Shown in pieces: positions 1 through 9,700 of a DNA stretch of 16,828 nt (positions within the stretch are counted from its first letter, which is position 1; every line of letters begins with the position of its first letter). The DNA lies in NCBI GenBank assembly GCA_900617975.1, contig UZAE01014080.1, positions 1-16,828 on the forward strand, given 5' to 3'. Origin of the DNA: Rodentolepis nana (taxonomy: Eukaryota; Platyhelminthes; Cestoda; Cyclophyllidea; Hymenolepididae). A model generated the notes under the pieces. It made no database searches, had not been told where the DNA came from, and saw nothing but the letters and a program-made list of their open reading frames with translations. A program made the translations under genes and the position numbers.

Positions 1-622
1 ATAATAATGGCTCGCTTTTAACGCACTAACTTACAATTTTCGACGTTTTAATCAAACTCCAAACAGTCAGACGTAGAAGTTTGGTGTTTTCAACATGGGG
101 ACAATTATGAAGAGGAATTCGGTTCTTTAATCATCCTACTTAATATTGAATGACATAGGTTTTATCTCATACTAGGAATTGTAAATTTTTCCTAACAGGG
201 TTAGTTGTCAGCTTCTTTTTGAGACACACTTCATTGTTAATGTCTCTGTCTTCAAAGCTTGCACGACTTGGTTGATAGTCCTCGAGGTGTAGCACCGTGT
301 GCAGGGATCGATTTTCCAGGCATATCTTCCAAGTAAGCAATTAATCCACCTTCGACAGACTAGAAGTTGAGACAGACAGTGGAAGGGGAGAGTTGGTTGC
401 TTATTGAATTGCCAGCAAAGGAGGCAGCGAACTTCATGAAGGAGGACAAAGTGGTGCGAAAAGAAGAATTGTACCGTCTATGAGCTGATATTACGTATTG
501 AAAATGAGGAAAAGAAATACTCGTCACTAAATCTAAATCTTATCAATCTTAGCGAATGATGGTAAAAATTATGTGCAATCAAGTAATCGTCTTTTAACTA
601 AACAATAAATTTTCATAACTCC
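1..622. other. Left flank, no confident gene
   Basis: AT-rich non-coding-looking sequence. I recognise no RNA gene, transposon domain or conserved protein in it. A short open stretch on the plus strand at about 367-483 ends in TGA and has a charged, coding-like composition, but it is too short and unsupported to call. From about 623 the sequence belongs to a ~200-bp direct repeat shared with the far side of the retrotransposon. Confidence 0.6.
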
Positions 623-886
623 TAATTATGCTCCAAATTGCAAAATTTTATTTACATTTCATTGGAGAAGTCAATGAAGGAATAACGAATAAATGATATG
701 TTAATTTGTGTATTTTCTTCAAAGATGTTGTCTTTTTTAACTGGAATAAGGAAGTAAGTTGTGGGACACGTCATCGCATGCGCGTACACATAGGTTTGAG
801 GTGCGGCTGTACAACCTCGCGTACGGATTGAGGACAAGAGCACGCAGCCAATAGCAGCTCAATGACCCTCGCTTGTTTTACCAAAT

Positions 887-896
887 CCGCCATGTT
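887..896 (+). promoter_or_regulatory. YY1-like CCGCCATGTT core in the LTR
   Basis: CCGCCATGTT fits the CCGCCATNTT consensus of the initiator-binding factor YY1. The TCCGCCATG core and the following AGTTCCCT are preserved in the heavily diverged solo LTR at 12475-12769, which supports a functional constraint, possibly as promoter or initiator. Binding itself is inference. Confidence 0.4.
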
Positions 897-947
897 GTAT
901 GACTAGTTCCCTTCCGTGACACACACGGTATCCCCATACTCTGACGG

Positions 948-953
948 AATAAA
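948..953 (+). promoter_or_regulatory. LTR polyadenylation signal AATAAA
   Basis: A canonical AATAAA hexamer lies inside the LTR; the functional copy in the 3' LTR is at 5537-5542. It is also kept in the diverged solo LTR (CTGAATAAATG near 12622). Confidence 0.6.
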
Positions 954-1093
954 CGTGCTCCGTACAACTCGTCTATTCCTTTATAACTTTGGCTTAGCTT
1001 AGCTAATTCCCGGGGACTTTCGAGTTAGAAGAAACTGCCATAGAGCTTTCTGAGAATAGTCAAGGTTATTGAGGTAGCTAATCCGCTACAAAT

Positions 1094-1111
1094 TGGTGAC
1101 CCTGACGTGAT
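1094..1111 (+). other. Primer binding site, tRNA-Trp type
   Basis: TGGTGACCCTGACGTGAT starts 3 nt after the 5' LTR. It is complementary to the 3' end of a typical eukaryotic tRNA-Trp, including the CCA tail, with a single mismatch against the form I know (T instead of C at 1103). tRNA-Trp priming is characteristic of CsRn1-type elements. Confidence 0.85.
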
Positions 1112-1278
1112 CAAGCCTGACTACGCCCTCTCAGCAGTGGAATAATCTCTCTGGCATCGCGTTTTCCTTTCAATCACTCGACGCTCCCTGTTCAACCTTC
1201 TTTCTCTTATTCGGCGAATATTTTTCGTTTTGTTCCATCTACTCAAGTCATCTACTTTCGTCCTCCTACTATAACACA

Positions 1279-2097
1279 ATGTCCAAAGAGTTTAATCTAG
1301 ACTCCGATACAATCGGTTTCTCTGTGGGCAATCCTGTTTTCGACCCCCAATGCCCTGATATTTGGTTTACACAGTTCGAGAACATTCTCATGGCAAAAGG
1401 TATCAACAACCGAACAACATGGTTCCAATACGTTACAGGATCGCTTCCGACTATGATAGTCAAACAGTTTAAGCATATTATCTCCAAACCGCTAGACGAC
1501 AACTCATATGAGCAACTCAAACAAGCTGTCACCAACCGTTTTTCGGCTCCGCGAGAGGACCAATTACATCAAATAATGTCCCAAGTCGAACTCGGAGATC
1601 GTTCTCCTTCGGAACTTCTGCTTCATATCCGATCCCTGACTGGTATTTATAATTTGGGTGACAATTTCATAAAGGACTTATGGAGAAATAACCTACCTGC
1701 TCACATCTCCGCGGCGGTTGCCACACACCCTAACCAAGATAACTTGGACAAACTAGCGGAAGTGGCTGATATAGTCCATCGCTGTTATTACAAGCCGGGC
1801 GTTAATGCAGTCAAGACTTCAAATTCTACCAGTACTGATAACAAACAATTTGACGAAATTAACGAACAGCTAAAAAGTCTGTCGCTTATCGTGGCAGACC
1901 TTGTTTCTCAACGCAACCAGCCTGAAGAGCGCGAGCGACGACGTTTCGAACCTAGAAGACGATACCGAAGTCCCTACAAGCTTCATAATTCCATCTGTTT
2001 TTACCACAAGACTTTCGGAGACGAGGCCCAGAAGTGCGTTACCGGTTGTACATATCAAAAGAGGATCTCACAAAAAAACTCCAACGCCAGGCAGTAA
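1279..2097 (+). CDS. gag: Gag polyprotein of the CsRn1-like retrotransposon
   Basis: The 272-residue structural protein would form the cytoplasmic particle that packages element RNA. The ATG at 1279 follows a ~185-nt leader after the LTR and is the first good start in this long frame. Residues 1-175 look like a capsid-type helical domain with conserved Trp and Phe positions, and residues 185-212 could form a short helix. An Arg-rich stretch (about 217-230) precedes a zinc knuckle at C240, H243, C253 and C257 (C-x2-H-x9-C-x3-C). This CHCC knuckle marks the CsRn1 clade and differs from the retroviral CCHC type. The frame ends at TAA 2095-2097, inside the predicted frameshift pseudoknot, and overlaps pol in the -1 frame. 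Confidence 0.93.
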   Translation: MSKEFNLDSDTIGFSVGNPVFDPQCPDIWFTQFENILMAKGINNRTTWFQYVTGSLPTMIVKQFKHIISKPLDDNSYEQLKQAVTNRFSAPREDQLHQIMSQVELGDRSPSELLLHIRSLTGIYNLGDNFIKDLWRNNLPAHISAAVATHPNQDNLDKLAEVADIVHRCYYKPGVNAVKTSNSTSTDNKQFDEINEQLKSLSLIVADLVSQRNQPEERERRRFEPRRRYRSPYKLHNSICFYHKTFGDEAQKCVTGCTYQKRISQKNSNARQ

Positions 2098-5000
2098 GGG
2101 CGACTTCTGACCCTGGCCATTTTCAAAGTCGCCTCCTCCATGTCACTTACAGAAATTCAAAGATTAGATTCCTGGTCGACACGGGTTCCGAAGTCAGCGT
2201 CATTCCTCGTACACTAGAAAAACGTGGCCTAACACCAACTGGAAATCCACTTGTTGCAGCCAACAACTCTGAGATTGCCGTCTACGGCCGGAAGTTTCTT
2301 AATATAGACTTAGGCCTTCGCAAAAAGTTTTCCTTCACCTTTATTATCGCCGATGTTAAAAATCCCATCATCGGAGCTGATTTTCTTACCAAGTTCCAGT
2401 TATTAGTGAACCTACGAGACAGAACCCTCCAAGATAACGCCACGTCATCGCGAGTGGGGTGTTCTACAGAACCCAAGAATACTTTCGGTCTTAATGTCGT
2501 CCTTCCACCTACGCACCCTTTTGCTAATTTGTTATCCGAATTTCCATCGCTCCTCCGTACACAATTCGAAACGTTGGAACCAAAACATGGGGTGCATCAC
2601 CACATTAGTACGACAGGACAACCAGTCTTCGCAAGAGCTCGCCGTCTGCATCCTGATAAACTACGTGCGGCTAAAGAGGTATTTCAACGCATGGTTACAC
2701 TAGGCATCGTTCGACCTTCAAACAGTCCATGGGCTTCCCCATTGCACATGGTCGCAAAAACAAACGGCGACTGGAGACCATGTGGGGATTATCGGGCCCT
2801 CAATCGAATCACCGTCCCGGACCGATACCCGATTCCTCATATCCACGACTTCTCGTTACAACTGCATGGCAAAGTCATTTTTTCAAAACTCGATCTTGTT
2901 CGAGCCTACCATCAAATTCCCATGCATGCGGAGGACATTGAAAAGACGGCCGTAATCACACCGTTCGGTTTGTTCGAATACTTACGTATGCCTTTCGGCT
3001 TACGCAATGCCGCCCAGTCCTTCCAGCGATTTATGGACCAAGTTTTTCGTGGGTTAGATTCCGTTTTCACATATATCGATGATGTGCTGATTGCCAGTTC
3101 CAGCTCGGATGAGCATAAACAACACCTAAGACAGGTGTTTGAACGTCTGCAGCAATACGGGATCGTGATCAACCCCGAGAAGTGCAAATTTGGCCTGTCA
3201 GAAATCGAATTTTTGGGTCATCATATCAATGGTTGTGGAATCACGCCATTAACAGAGAAGACGCAGTCGATCATGGATTATCCATTGCCCCAGTCCGTAA
3301 AAGGTTTACGCCGCTTTATAGGCATAGTAAACTATTACAGAAGATTTATTCCGAAATGTGCTCAAGTCCTTCAACCTCTCACAGATTTGCTTAAGGGAAA
3401 CCCGAAGCATTTCAAGATAACGTCAGAGGCTGAATCAGCATTTTCTTTGGTGAAGCAGCAACTATCAGAGGCAACTGCATTGAATCATCTAGATACGTCT
3501 AAAACGACACGCATTGTCCTGAAGACCGATGCCTCCCAAGTGGCCGTCGGAGCAGTCCTACAACAGATAGTCAAGGGAGACATTCAGCCACTTTCCTTTT
3601 TCTCAAGGAGGCTTACCAATACCGAGATGCGTTACAGCACATTCGGTCGAGAACTGCTGGCCATATACTTGGCTGTTAAACACTTCCAGCATATACTGGA
3701 GGGACGGCAGTTTACGATCTTTACTGATCACAAACCGTTAATCTTCGCATTTCAGGCTGCCGCAGACCACCACTCTCCCAGGGAAACGAGACACCTGGAC
3801 TTTATCACGCAATTCACGAGTGATATTCGTCACATAGACGGCGCTAGTAATGTTGTAGCTGATGCAATGTCGCGTATGGAATTGAACCAAATCGGCGTTC
3901 CCTCGCTCGATCTGGACGTCTTGGCGTCCGAACAGAAGTCAGACCCCGATTTCACGGAAATCGTTTCCAACCCTTCATTACGCTTTGAATGTTTGACATT
4001 ACCAGATGTTGATACCCAGATCTACTGCGACGTTTCGACAGGAAAGCCGAGACCTTTTGTCCCACAAGAATATCGCCGGAAGATNTTCGATCATTTTCAT
4101 GGATTGGCGCATCCGAGCATTCGTTCCACAACGAAGTTGATCACTGATCGTTTCGTCTGGAAGAACATTCGACAGGACGTCCGCCTTTGGTCCAAAAATT
4201 GTCTCACGTGCCAGACCAGCAAGGTGCAAAAGCATACCCGCAGCCCAATCTACAACTTTCCTCTCCCCGAAGCCCGTTTCCGACATATTCATGTGGATAT
4301 CGTGGGCCCACTTCCACAATCGAACTCTTTCACGCATATCTTAACATGTATCGATCGTTTTACACGTTGGCCAATGGCGGTTCCTTTACACGATACCTCT
4401 TCGTCATCGGTGGCGAAGGCACTGATAGAGTCGTGGATATCCATATTCGGCGTTCCAGCCATTATAACGACAGACCGAGGATCACAATTCACCTCCTCGT
4501 TGTTCCGGGAGTTAAATAACCTTTTGGGATCGACACACATCCGCACTACCGCTTATCACCCTGAAGCCAATGGTCTTGTCGAGCGTTTTCACCGACAGCT
4601 TAAGTCTGCCCTTATAGCCACTTCTTCTGGTTTAAACTGGGCGGAACGTCTCCCAATCATTCTTCTATCCGTGCGAAATACTATCAAGGAAGATCTCGGA
4701 TGCTCCCCAGCAGAACTCGTTCTTGGCACAACGCTCCGGCTCCCTGGAGAGATGATCTCTAACTTCCCAGACCAAGCCCCCATAGACCCGTTGTCATATT
4801 CTGCCCGTTTAAAGGAACATTTCAGAGCCGTCCGACCAACCCCTACTCGTTTGAATAACACGCCTACCCATATTCCTAAAGACTTATCCACATGTCCCTT
4901 CGTTTTTGTCAGAGTGAATTCAGTGAAAAAACCTCTACAACCACCGTACGAAGGACCTTACAAAGTCCTCAAACGCAAACCAAAATATTTCATTCTGGAC

Positions 5001-5318
5001 CGCAACGGGAAAAAGGACTCCGTTAGTATCGACCGTTTAAAACCGGCTTACCTGGAGCGCCCTATACCAAATCCCGCGGTTAGGATTCACCCCCCCGGTC
5101 CTACAACTCCAAAAACTGAAGAGCCTATTCCAACCTCGTCCACCTCCCCCCCACCACTTCAGTCCCTAACCGAAGATACTTCGGCCCCTGCAGCTCCCCC
5201 TCCGTCCCCTCCTCAACCTGAACCCTATTACACTCGCTATGGCCGAAAAGTTGCCTTCCCTTCCCGGCTGGCCGACTATGTACACTCGATATGTCGAGCG
5301 TTTTCTTTCTCCTTTTAG
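2034..5318 (+). CDS. pol: Pol polyprotein: protease, reverse transcriptase, RNase H, integrase
   Basis: This frame is open for 1094 codons from an ATG at 2034. The ATG is probably not used: translation most likely enters by -1 frameshift at 2079. Domains, numbered from that ATG: aspartic protease with DTG at 49-51 and IIGADF at 112-117; reverse transcriptase with catalytic D287 and YIDD at 347-350; RNase H acidic residues D499, E540, D565 and D610; integrase zinc domain H689-x3-H693-x29-C723-x2-C726; catalytic core D755, D814, E850 with the canonical 35-residue D-E spacing; a GPY/F-type module around 970-978. A Pro-rich tail (about 1016-1066) ends with a [13 protein letters not shown] motif. 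Every catalytic residue is present, so the protein looks competent. The ambiguous base at 4085 makes codon 684 ATN (Ile or Met), just before the zinc-binding histidines. Confidence 0.96.
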   Translation: MRYRLYISKEDLTKKLQRQAVRATSDPGHFQSRLLHVTYRNSKIRFLVDTGSEVSVIPRTLEKRGLTPTGNPLVAANNSEIAVYGRKFLNIDLGLRKKFSFTFIIADVKNPIIGADFLTKFQLLVNLRDRTLQDNATSSRVGCSTEPKNTFGLNVVLPPTHPFANLLSEFPSLLRTQFETLEPKHGVHHHISTTGQPVFARARRLHPDKLRAAKEVFQRMVTLGIVRPSNSPWASPLHMVAKTNGDWRPCGDYRALNRITVPDRYPIPHIHDFSLQLHGKVIFSKLDLVRAYHQIPMHAEDIEKTAVITPFGLFEYLRMPFGLRNAAQSFQRFMDQVFRGLDSVFTYIDDVLIASSSSDEHKQHLRQVFERLQQYGIVINPEKCKFGLSEIEFLGHHINGCGITPLTEKTQSIMDYPLPQSVKGLRRFIGIVNYYRRFIPKCAQVLQPLTDLLKGNPKHFKITSEAESAFSLVKQQLSEATALNHLDTSKTTRIVLKTDASQVAVGAVLQQIVKGDIQPLSFFSRRLTNTEMRYSTFGRELLAIYLAVKHFQHILEGRQFTIFTDHKPLIFAFQAAADHHSPRETRHLDFITQFTSDIRHIDGASNVVADAMSRMELNQIGVPSLDLDVLASEQKSDPDFTEIVSNPSLRFECLTLPDVDTQIYCDVSTGKPRPFVPQEYRRKXFDHFHGLAHPSIRSTTKLITDRFVWKNIRQDVRLWSKNCLTCQTSKVQKHTRSPIYNFPLPEARFRHIHVDIVGPLPQSNSFTHILTCIDRFTRWPMAVPLHDTSSSSVAKALIESWISIFGVPAIITTDRGSQFTSSLFRELNNLLGSTHIRTTAYHPEANGLVERFHRQLKSALIATSSGLNWAERLPIILLSVRNTIKEDLGCSPAELVLGTTLRLPGEMISNFPDQAPIDPLSYSARLKEHFRAVRPTPTRLNNTPTHIPKDLSTCPFVFVRVNSVKKPLQPPYEGPYKVLKRKPKYFILDRNGKKDSVSIDRLKPAYLERPIPNPAVRIHPPGPTTPKTEEPIPTSSTSPPPLQSLTEDTSAPAAPPPSPPQPEPYYTRYGRKVAFPSRLADYVHSICRAFSFSF
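2073..2133 (+). promoter_or_regulatory. Predicted -1 ribosomal frameshift site: slippery heptamer plus H-type pseudoknot
   Basis: The heptamer A AAA AAC at 2073-2079 is in the gag reading phase (codons CAA-AAA-AAC) and matches the classical X-XXY-YYZ rule. After a 6-nt spacer (2080-2085), stem 1 pairs GCCAGG 2086-2091 with CCTGGC 2112-2117. Stem 2 pairs GGCGACTT 2099-2106, in the loop of stem 1, with AAGTCGCC 2126-2133. All 14 pairs are Watson-Crick. Loops are 7 nt (2092-2098), 5 nt (2107-2111) and 8 nt (2118-2125). The gag stop lies in the first loop. Slippage by -1 enters the pol frame exactly. The structure is predicted by hand, with no energy calculation. Confidence 0.8.
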
Positions 5319-5335
5319 GTTCCTACAAACGCTCT

Positions 5336-5345
5336 AGGGGGGGAG
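5336..5345 (+). other. Polypurine tract
   Basis: AGGGGGGGAG lies 18 nt after the pol stop and 3 nt before the 3' LTR. This is the expected position and composition for priming plus-strand DNA synthesis. Confidence 0.85.
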
Positions 5346-5348
5346 TAT

Positions 5349-5679
5349 TGTGGGACACGTCATCGCATGCGCGTACACATAGGTTTGAGGTGCGGCTGTA
5401 CAACCTCGCGTACGGATTGAGGACAAGAGCACGCAGCCAATAGCAGCTCAATGACCCTCGCTTGTTTTACCAAATCCGCCATGTTGTATGACTAGTTCCC
5501 TTCCGTGACACACACGGTATCCCCATACTCTGACGGAATAAACGTGCTCCGTACAACTCGTCTATTCCTTTATAACTTTGGCTTAGCTTAGCTAATTCCC
5601 GGGGACTTTCGAGTTAGAAGAAACTGCCATAGAGCTTTCTGAGAATAGTCAAGGTTATTGAGGTAGCTAATCCGCTACA
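5349..5679 (+). repeat. 3' LTR
   Basis: 331 bp, identical to 760-1090 by eye. It is followed by the second AAGT target duplication at 5680-5683. The polyadenylation hexamer is at 5537-5542. Confidence 0.97.
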
Positions 5680-5907
5680 AAGTGATGTCAATCAATGAAG
5701 TTTTGATGATGTGTGTGCACTTACGTATTTGACTGGACACTTAATAATAATAATGCTCCAAATTACAAGGTTTTATTAAACATTTAATAGAAAAACCAAT
5801 GAAAGAAAAACAAAGCAATGATTTTTTAATTGGGTTTGTTCAAAGATGTTTTCTCTTTTTAAATGAAACATAAAACAAGTAGAGTCAATCAATGAATTTT
5901 GCTATAA

Positions 5908-6798
5908 TTTTCATTACGTATATATAAGGAAACTGCTGGACACTGTATGATAGGCTCAACATGATGAAGAAATTGTCTAAAATGAGAAATTAAACGAATA
6001 AATGTATTAACTGTTTACAAATACATAAAAGGAAATGTTACAGTGATAATTAGATCAATTATTGATTTTAATTTAATCATGGGGTAAAATGTACGCATCG
6101 CCACAGAACAGAAGGTTGCAATCTGGCGTTTTTAACTTTATTCAATTAGCTCCATTTTATTCTATGATAAATTATATCTTATTACCAAGTACATCACTCC
6201 TTCAAAAACGCAAAAATGCTCAAGGCACAGAGTTTCTCATCACAAGTAATGTCATGACTGCCTATTGTTCGTATCATATAAGATCGTTTTGTCTTCTTGA
6301 CGCTTTGGAAATAGTGCCACAATAAACTGGAATTTGTAGTTGGTGTAATACGCAAACGCAATCCAAAGAACTGCAAATACGAACTCAGCACAATTTTGTA
6401 CCTCAATTTATATTATCTATGTCAACATTTCAGTGTTTTGGCCATTTGTTCTCACCTTCACACTATTCTCAGTACCTTCATGCTGACAAAGTCATGTGAA
6501 ATACGTTGATCATAATTGTGAATGATTTGATTGAGCCATTAATGCAACTTAGTGAAATTCATTTGACAAGTCAACTTACATGGATGTATAAGCATATTTT
6601 TCATCAGGAAATCACCAGTCGTGTAGTTAGTGACAAAGTAGAGGAAACTGATGAAATTGGCAACTTGAAGTAGAGCACAGGCTCCAGTTCGAATACGATG
6701 TTCCCAGGCTGGCGAAAAACGGTTCACCTGTTAGAATCACAATGGCTCAATCACAAAAGACTTGATTTATCTCTACTCTTCAAGTCATTACAACTCAC
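5908..6798. repeat. Segmental tandem duplication, copy A end (matches 15896-16825)
   Basis: This block aligns with the right end of the window at an offset of about 10.0 kb (exon 10 starts at 6727 and 16733). Shared anchors include GAAATTGTCTAAAATGAGAAA in both 3' flanks, a 322-nt intron 10 in both copies, a 60-nt identical run at 6385-6444 and 16391-16450, and the 148-nt exon 10. The last-exon segment (6220-6257 against 16067-16263) is much more diverged than the adjacent intron. Confidence 0.9.
6156..6161 (-). promoter_or_regulatory. Candidate polyadenylation signal of gene A
   Basis: Plus-strand TTTATT reads AATAAA on the gene strand, about 60 nt past the inferred stop of gene A. A second copy lies at 6137-6142. 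The position fits a short 3' UTR. Confidence 0.4.
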
Positions 6799-9700
6799 CA
6801 AATATTCACTTATATTGTTCTTTTGGAAGTACTGAATGCCAATTCTCTCTATCAACCAGTATGTGAAACTGAACGTAACCCAAATTTCTGTTAAAAGAAA
6901 GCAGAATCATGGGGTTTGGTGTTTGGAGGTGGAAAAAAAGGCACATATCAGGCACATATCAATTAGCAGTAGATGAAGGTAAACAGTTTTAACTTTTTAA
7001 CTCAGCCATATGAACTCAACTTGATTCGAAAATTTAGTTATGCCAGTTCATTCATATTCTCACTGCATGCTGGTGAATGTAATGTCAAGACAATTTGTCA
7101 CCTCTACCACTGGGGGATAACTTGATTGAATTTCCTGATTAAAACAAAAAATCGATAGTAATGCCAACTGAGCACTGGCGTTTGCTGAAATCCAGTTAAC
7201 GATTAGTGAAATATATATGTTGTGGACTGACATCTTAGGCCAATACCTTCTGAAGATTTGATGCTTCTCTTGAAGTGTCCTCTCCTTCAACGATCAATGT
7301 TTCTCATAATTAAAACAATCGATATCTACCTGCCTCATTGTGAGCAAACAGCTAAAGCAATGTTTGTAATCTGAGAGTATTGGCTAAAATTGGCATTTAC
7401 AATGCCAAACTGGAATACACGTCAACTCACTATTTCCCATGGTCCAGTGGTGAAATGTCAGAACGAAGAGGAACGTAAGTAGGGCACCACAGGTAGCACT
7501 GATGTTGCTGAGAAGGGAACTCAGTTTGCTTCTCTCAACTTCATCACCTCTGCAGAATACCCCATTCACCACATCCATCCATGGAATGTAGACGTAACTG
7601 AAGCAGGAGTTAAGTCAACTAGTACACTCACACATATTTTGAACAAATTCAGCTAATTATTATAACTGAGAAAGTCATCGTTGCTTATAGGCATCAAACA
7701 TTACACAAAAGCCTCAAGACTAAACATCCAACTATTACTCCAATTGAATAAATCACATTATTTAAATTCAAGGCGTTCAATAGGATTCACGTGATTCAAA
7801 TTTTACACATTCAATTCAAGTACTGGCAATATTGTGTCCTAGACACAACCATCAGCAAACAATCAATATAACTCGGTATTCGAATTCATTCAACTTCTCA
7901 CTTACTTCATTGTTCAAGATAATTTTTTGTCACAAAAAATTATTTCCACTCACTATTTGAGAAAATTATACAATCCGATGTCGAATTTCCTGAAAAAAAA
8001 CAAATGAAAAGCGAATTAAACATTGTATAACCACGCGCAAACGTATGTTTATTATATTACAGAGTTCTATGGTAACATTCCGAGCAAACATTCAGCTATT
8101 CAACGATATTTTACTATCCTAGAAATTCAGCAGTGTTCCATTCATCGTTGACGAGCGAATCCAAAGTTTAAATTCACGTAAGTTATGGAAACAGGATTTC
8201 TATGGAATAAACCAACCCCAGAATTTTGCAGTCAGGTGAATTTAGTTAGCTCCATTCTAAGTGCCGTCCTTTCGAATTATTCATTGCCATGCAAACAGAC
8301 TATTCTCACAACCTCTACTCACGAGGCATGTTACTTTGAACTCACAATCACTCTCCCAGCATAGTATTTCTTGCATCTAACTCATCCTTCATTTTATGCC
8401 GTGCCTTCATCGTCATCTCGATCTCCTCAAACAAAATCGCCACCATACACAGATAACACTTTACATTAGCCAACTACTAAGCTGTTGAGGGAAATATCAC
8501 ATCTTGAAAGAACCACCTCATTAGCATTGAAATTAGTGAATTACCTCCAAATTTCCGACGATGTCACTGTACTCATTGTCCAACACGGTCCACCAGGCAT
8601 GAGACACTCTGTTTCTATACCTACCTTGAAGAGTTTCTCTATGATATTTGTCTTCTTCCAAGCCTTCTTCACATTTTCATTCCCACCAATCATTTTATCA
8701 GAATTTGGACTGAATGCTGGTGAAAGGAGAAATTGTTGAAAGTCACCAACCAATCGTGATATTTTATAGTAGATGATATAGTAGATATTGAATCGCAAGA
8801 GTACCAGCGCCGTTGCATAATTGATTACAAACATGTCAGAAATTTCGATCTGATTTTTAATCACTCTATCAATTCTTGGTGACAATATGCTGATAATGTT
8901 GACACCACACATGCAGTACTTGTGTACACATGCCAGAAATGCCACTTGAAGTATGCGAAATGCGAGTCGAAGGAGGGAGAGGGTTCGAATCTCAGTTGCC
9001 TTGCCTACACGCTTCTTGGGAACCAATTTGAATGAACCACTCCATATGTACTGAAATAGAATTGATACAAAATAGTGTCGTTTATGGATTGCAATTTCCG
9101 ACATGGAAATTAATTGAAGAACAGGACGCCTTAGACAACGAATTATAATCCTATACATTTTGATTTACTTTTCCTGGTGCAATTAAAAAGTTGTAGTGTG
9201 TGGTCAAACTTGTGCTGACGTCTTAGGTGGCACTTTTGGATGCATCAAGAATAAGCACTAATTCAATGAACTTGCCGATTAAACGCAGAAGGACGGAGAA
9301 CATTTCAACTTTCATTTTTAATTCTCATTAGCATTTTTTTAAAAGTTCCACTTCACCTCTTCACCTTGCCAAATTACCTTTCTATGAATCCACTTCGACC
9401 TGATTCCACTGTTTAAGAGAACAAAATGAATATGCATTTTATAACCATAAGCGGTTATAGGCATTGATATTCAACTGGAATTCTAACAGATTTTTGCAAA
9501 ATATAATCTCCCTACTTCTTCACTTATTCAAATTTACAACTGTCTTATTCTTTTCAAATACTGTGCGAATCCAACAATCATACGCCTGTTTGGACCAGCC
9601 ACATGGAATATCAAACCGATTCAGCTGAAGTTGCATTGGAAGATGTACTTACTTCATGTTCACCATCGTACCATTGTTTCCAGTCTGAAAAAACAATGAA

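Larger units (their letters stand above)
760..1090 (+). repeat. 5' LTR
   Basis: The 331-bp repeat begins TGTGGGACACG and ends CCGCTACA, bounded on the left by the AAGT target duplication and on the right by AAT plus the primer binding site. Motifs seen: NRF1-like CGCATGCGCG at 775-784, CCAAT at 848-852, YY1-like CCGCCATGTT at 887-896, and AATAAA at 948-953. The promoter role is inferred from position. The sequence matches 5349-5679 base for base as far as I can read. Confidence 0.97.
760..5679 (+). mobile_element. Complete Ty3/gypsy LTR retrotransposon, CsRn1-like clade
   Basis: The element is 4920 bp. It has 331-bp LTRs (TG...CA) that are identical by eye, a tRNA-Trp-type primer site, gag, pol in the order protease-reverse transcriptase-RNase H-integrase, a polypurine tract, and a 4-bp direct duplication AAGT at 756-759 and 5680-5683. 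There is no env frame and no chromodomain. The CsRn1 assignment rests on the Gag C-x2-H-x9-C-x3-C knuckle and the tRNA-Trp primer site, both known for that clade. Both reading frames are open; the only blemish is one ambiguous base at 4085. Identical LTRs imply a very recent insertion or recent gene conversion. It lies about 540 bp beyond the end of the HHAT-like gene A, in the opposite orientation. Confidence 0.97.
623..5945. repeat. Two-unit ~200-bp tandem direct repeat, unit 1 split by the retrotransposon
   Basis: Sequence at about 623-759, starting near a GCTCCAAATT block, is matched by about 5748-5880. The sequence just right of the element (5680-5747, with the block GTCAATCAATGAA) is matched by 5881-5945. 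Removing the 4.9-kb element restores two adjacent diverged units of about 200 bp. Unit 2 has a single AAGT at 5877-5880 where the insertion sits in unit 1, so it acts as an empty-site paralogue and supports the inferred target duplication. The 5680-5907 part contains no gene. Confidence 0.8.

Noticed and set aside
7060..7290. Minus-strand open stretch with possible acceptor and donor (EIQSSYPPVVEV...) as an extra HHAT-like exon
   Set aside because: Its phases do not join to the flanking exons, whereas exon 8 (ending phase 1) joins exon 9 directly and restores the expected similarity.
8985..9000. GGTTCGAATCTC resembling an internal B-box of a tRNA gene
   Set aside because: No cloverleaf can be folded around it, and it lies within coding exon 6 of gene A.
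9378..9408. 31-nt candidate microexon with acceptor TTAAACAG and donor GTAATT between exons 5 and 6
   Set aside because: Exon 5 ends in phase 0 at a strong GTAAGT donor and exon 6 starts in phase 0. Including 31 nt would break the frame.
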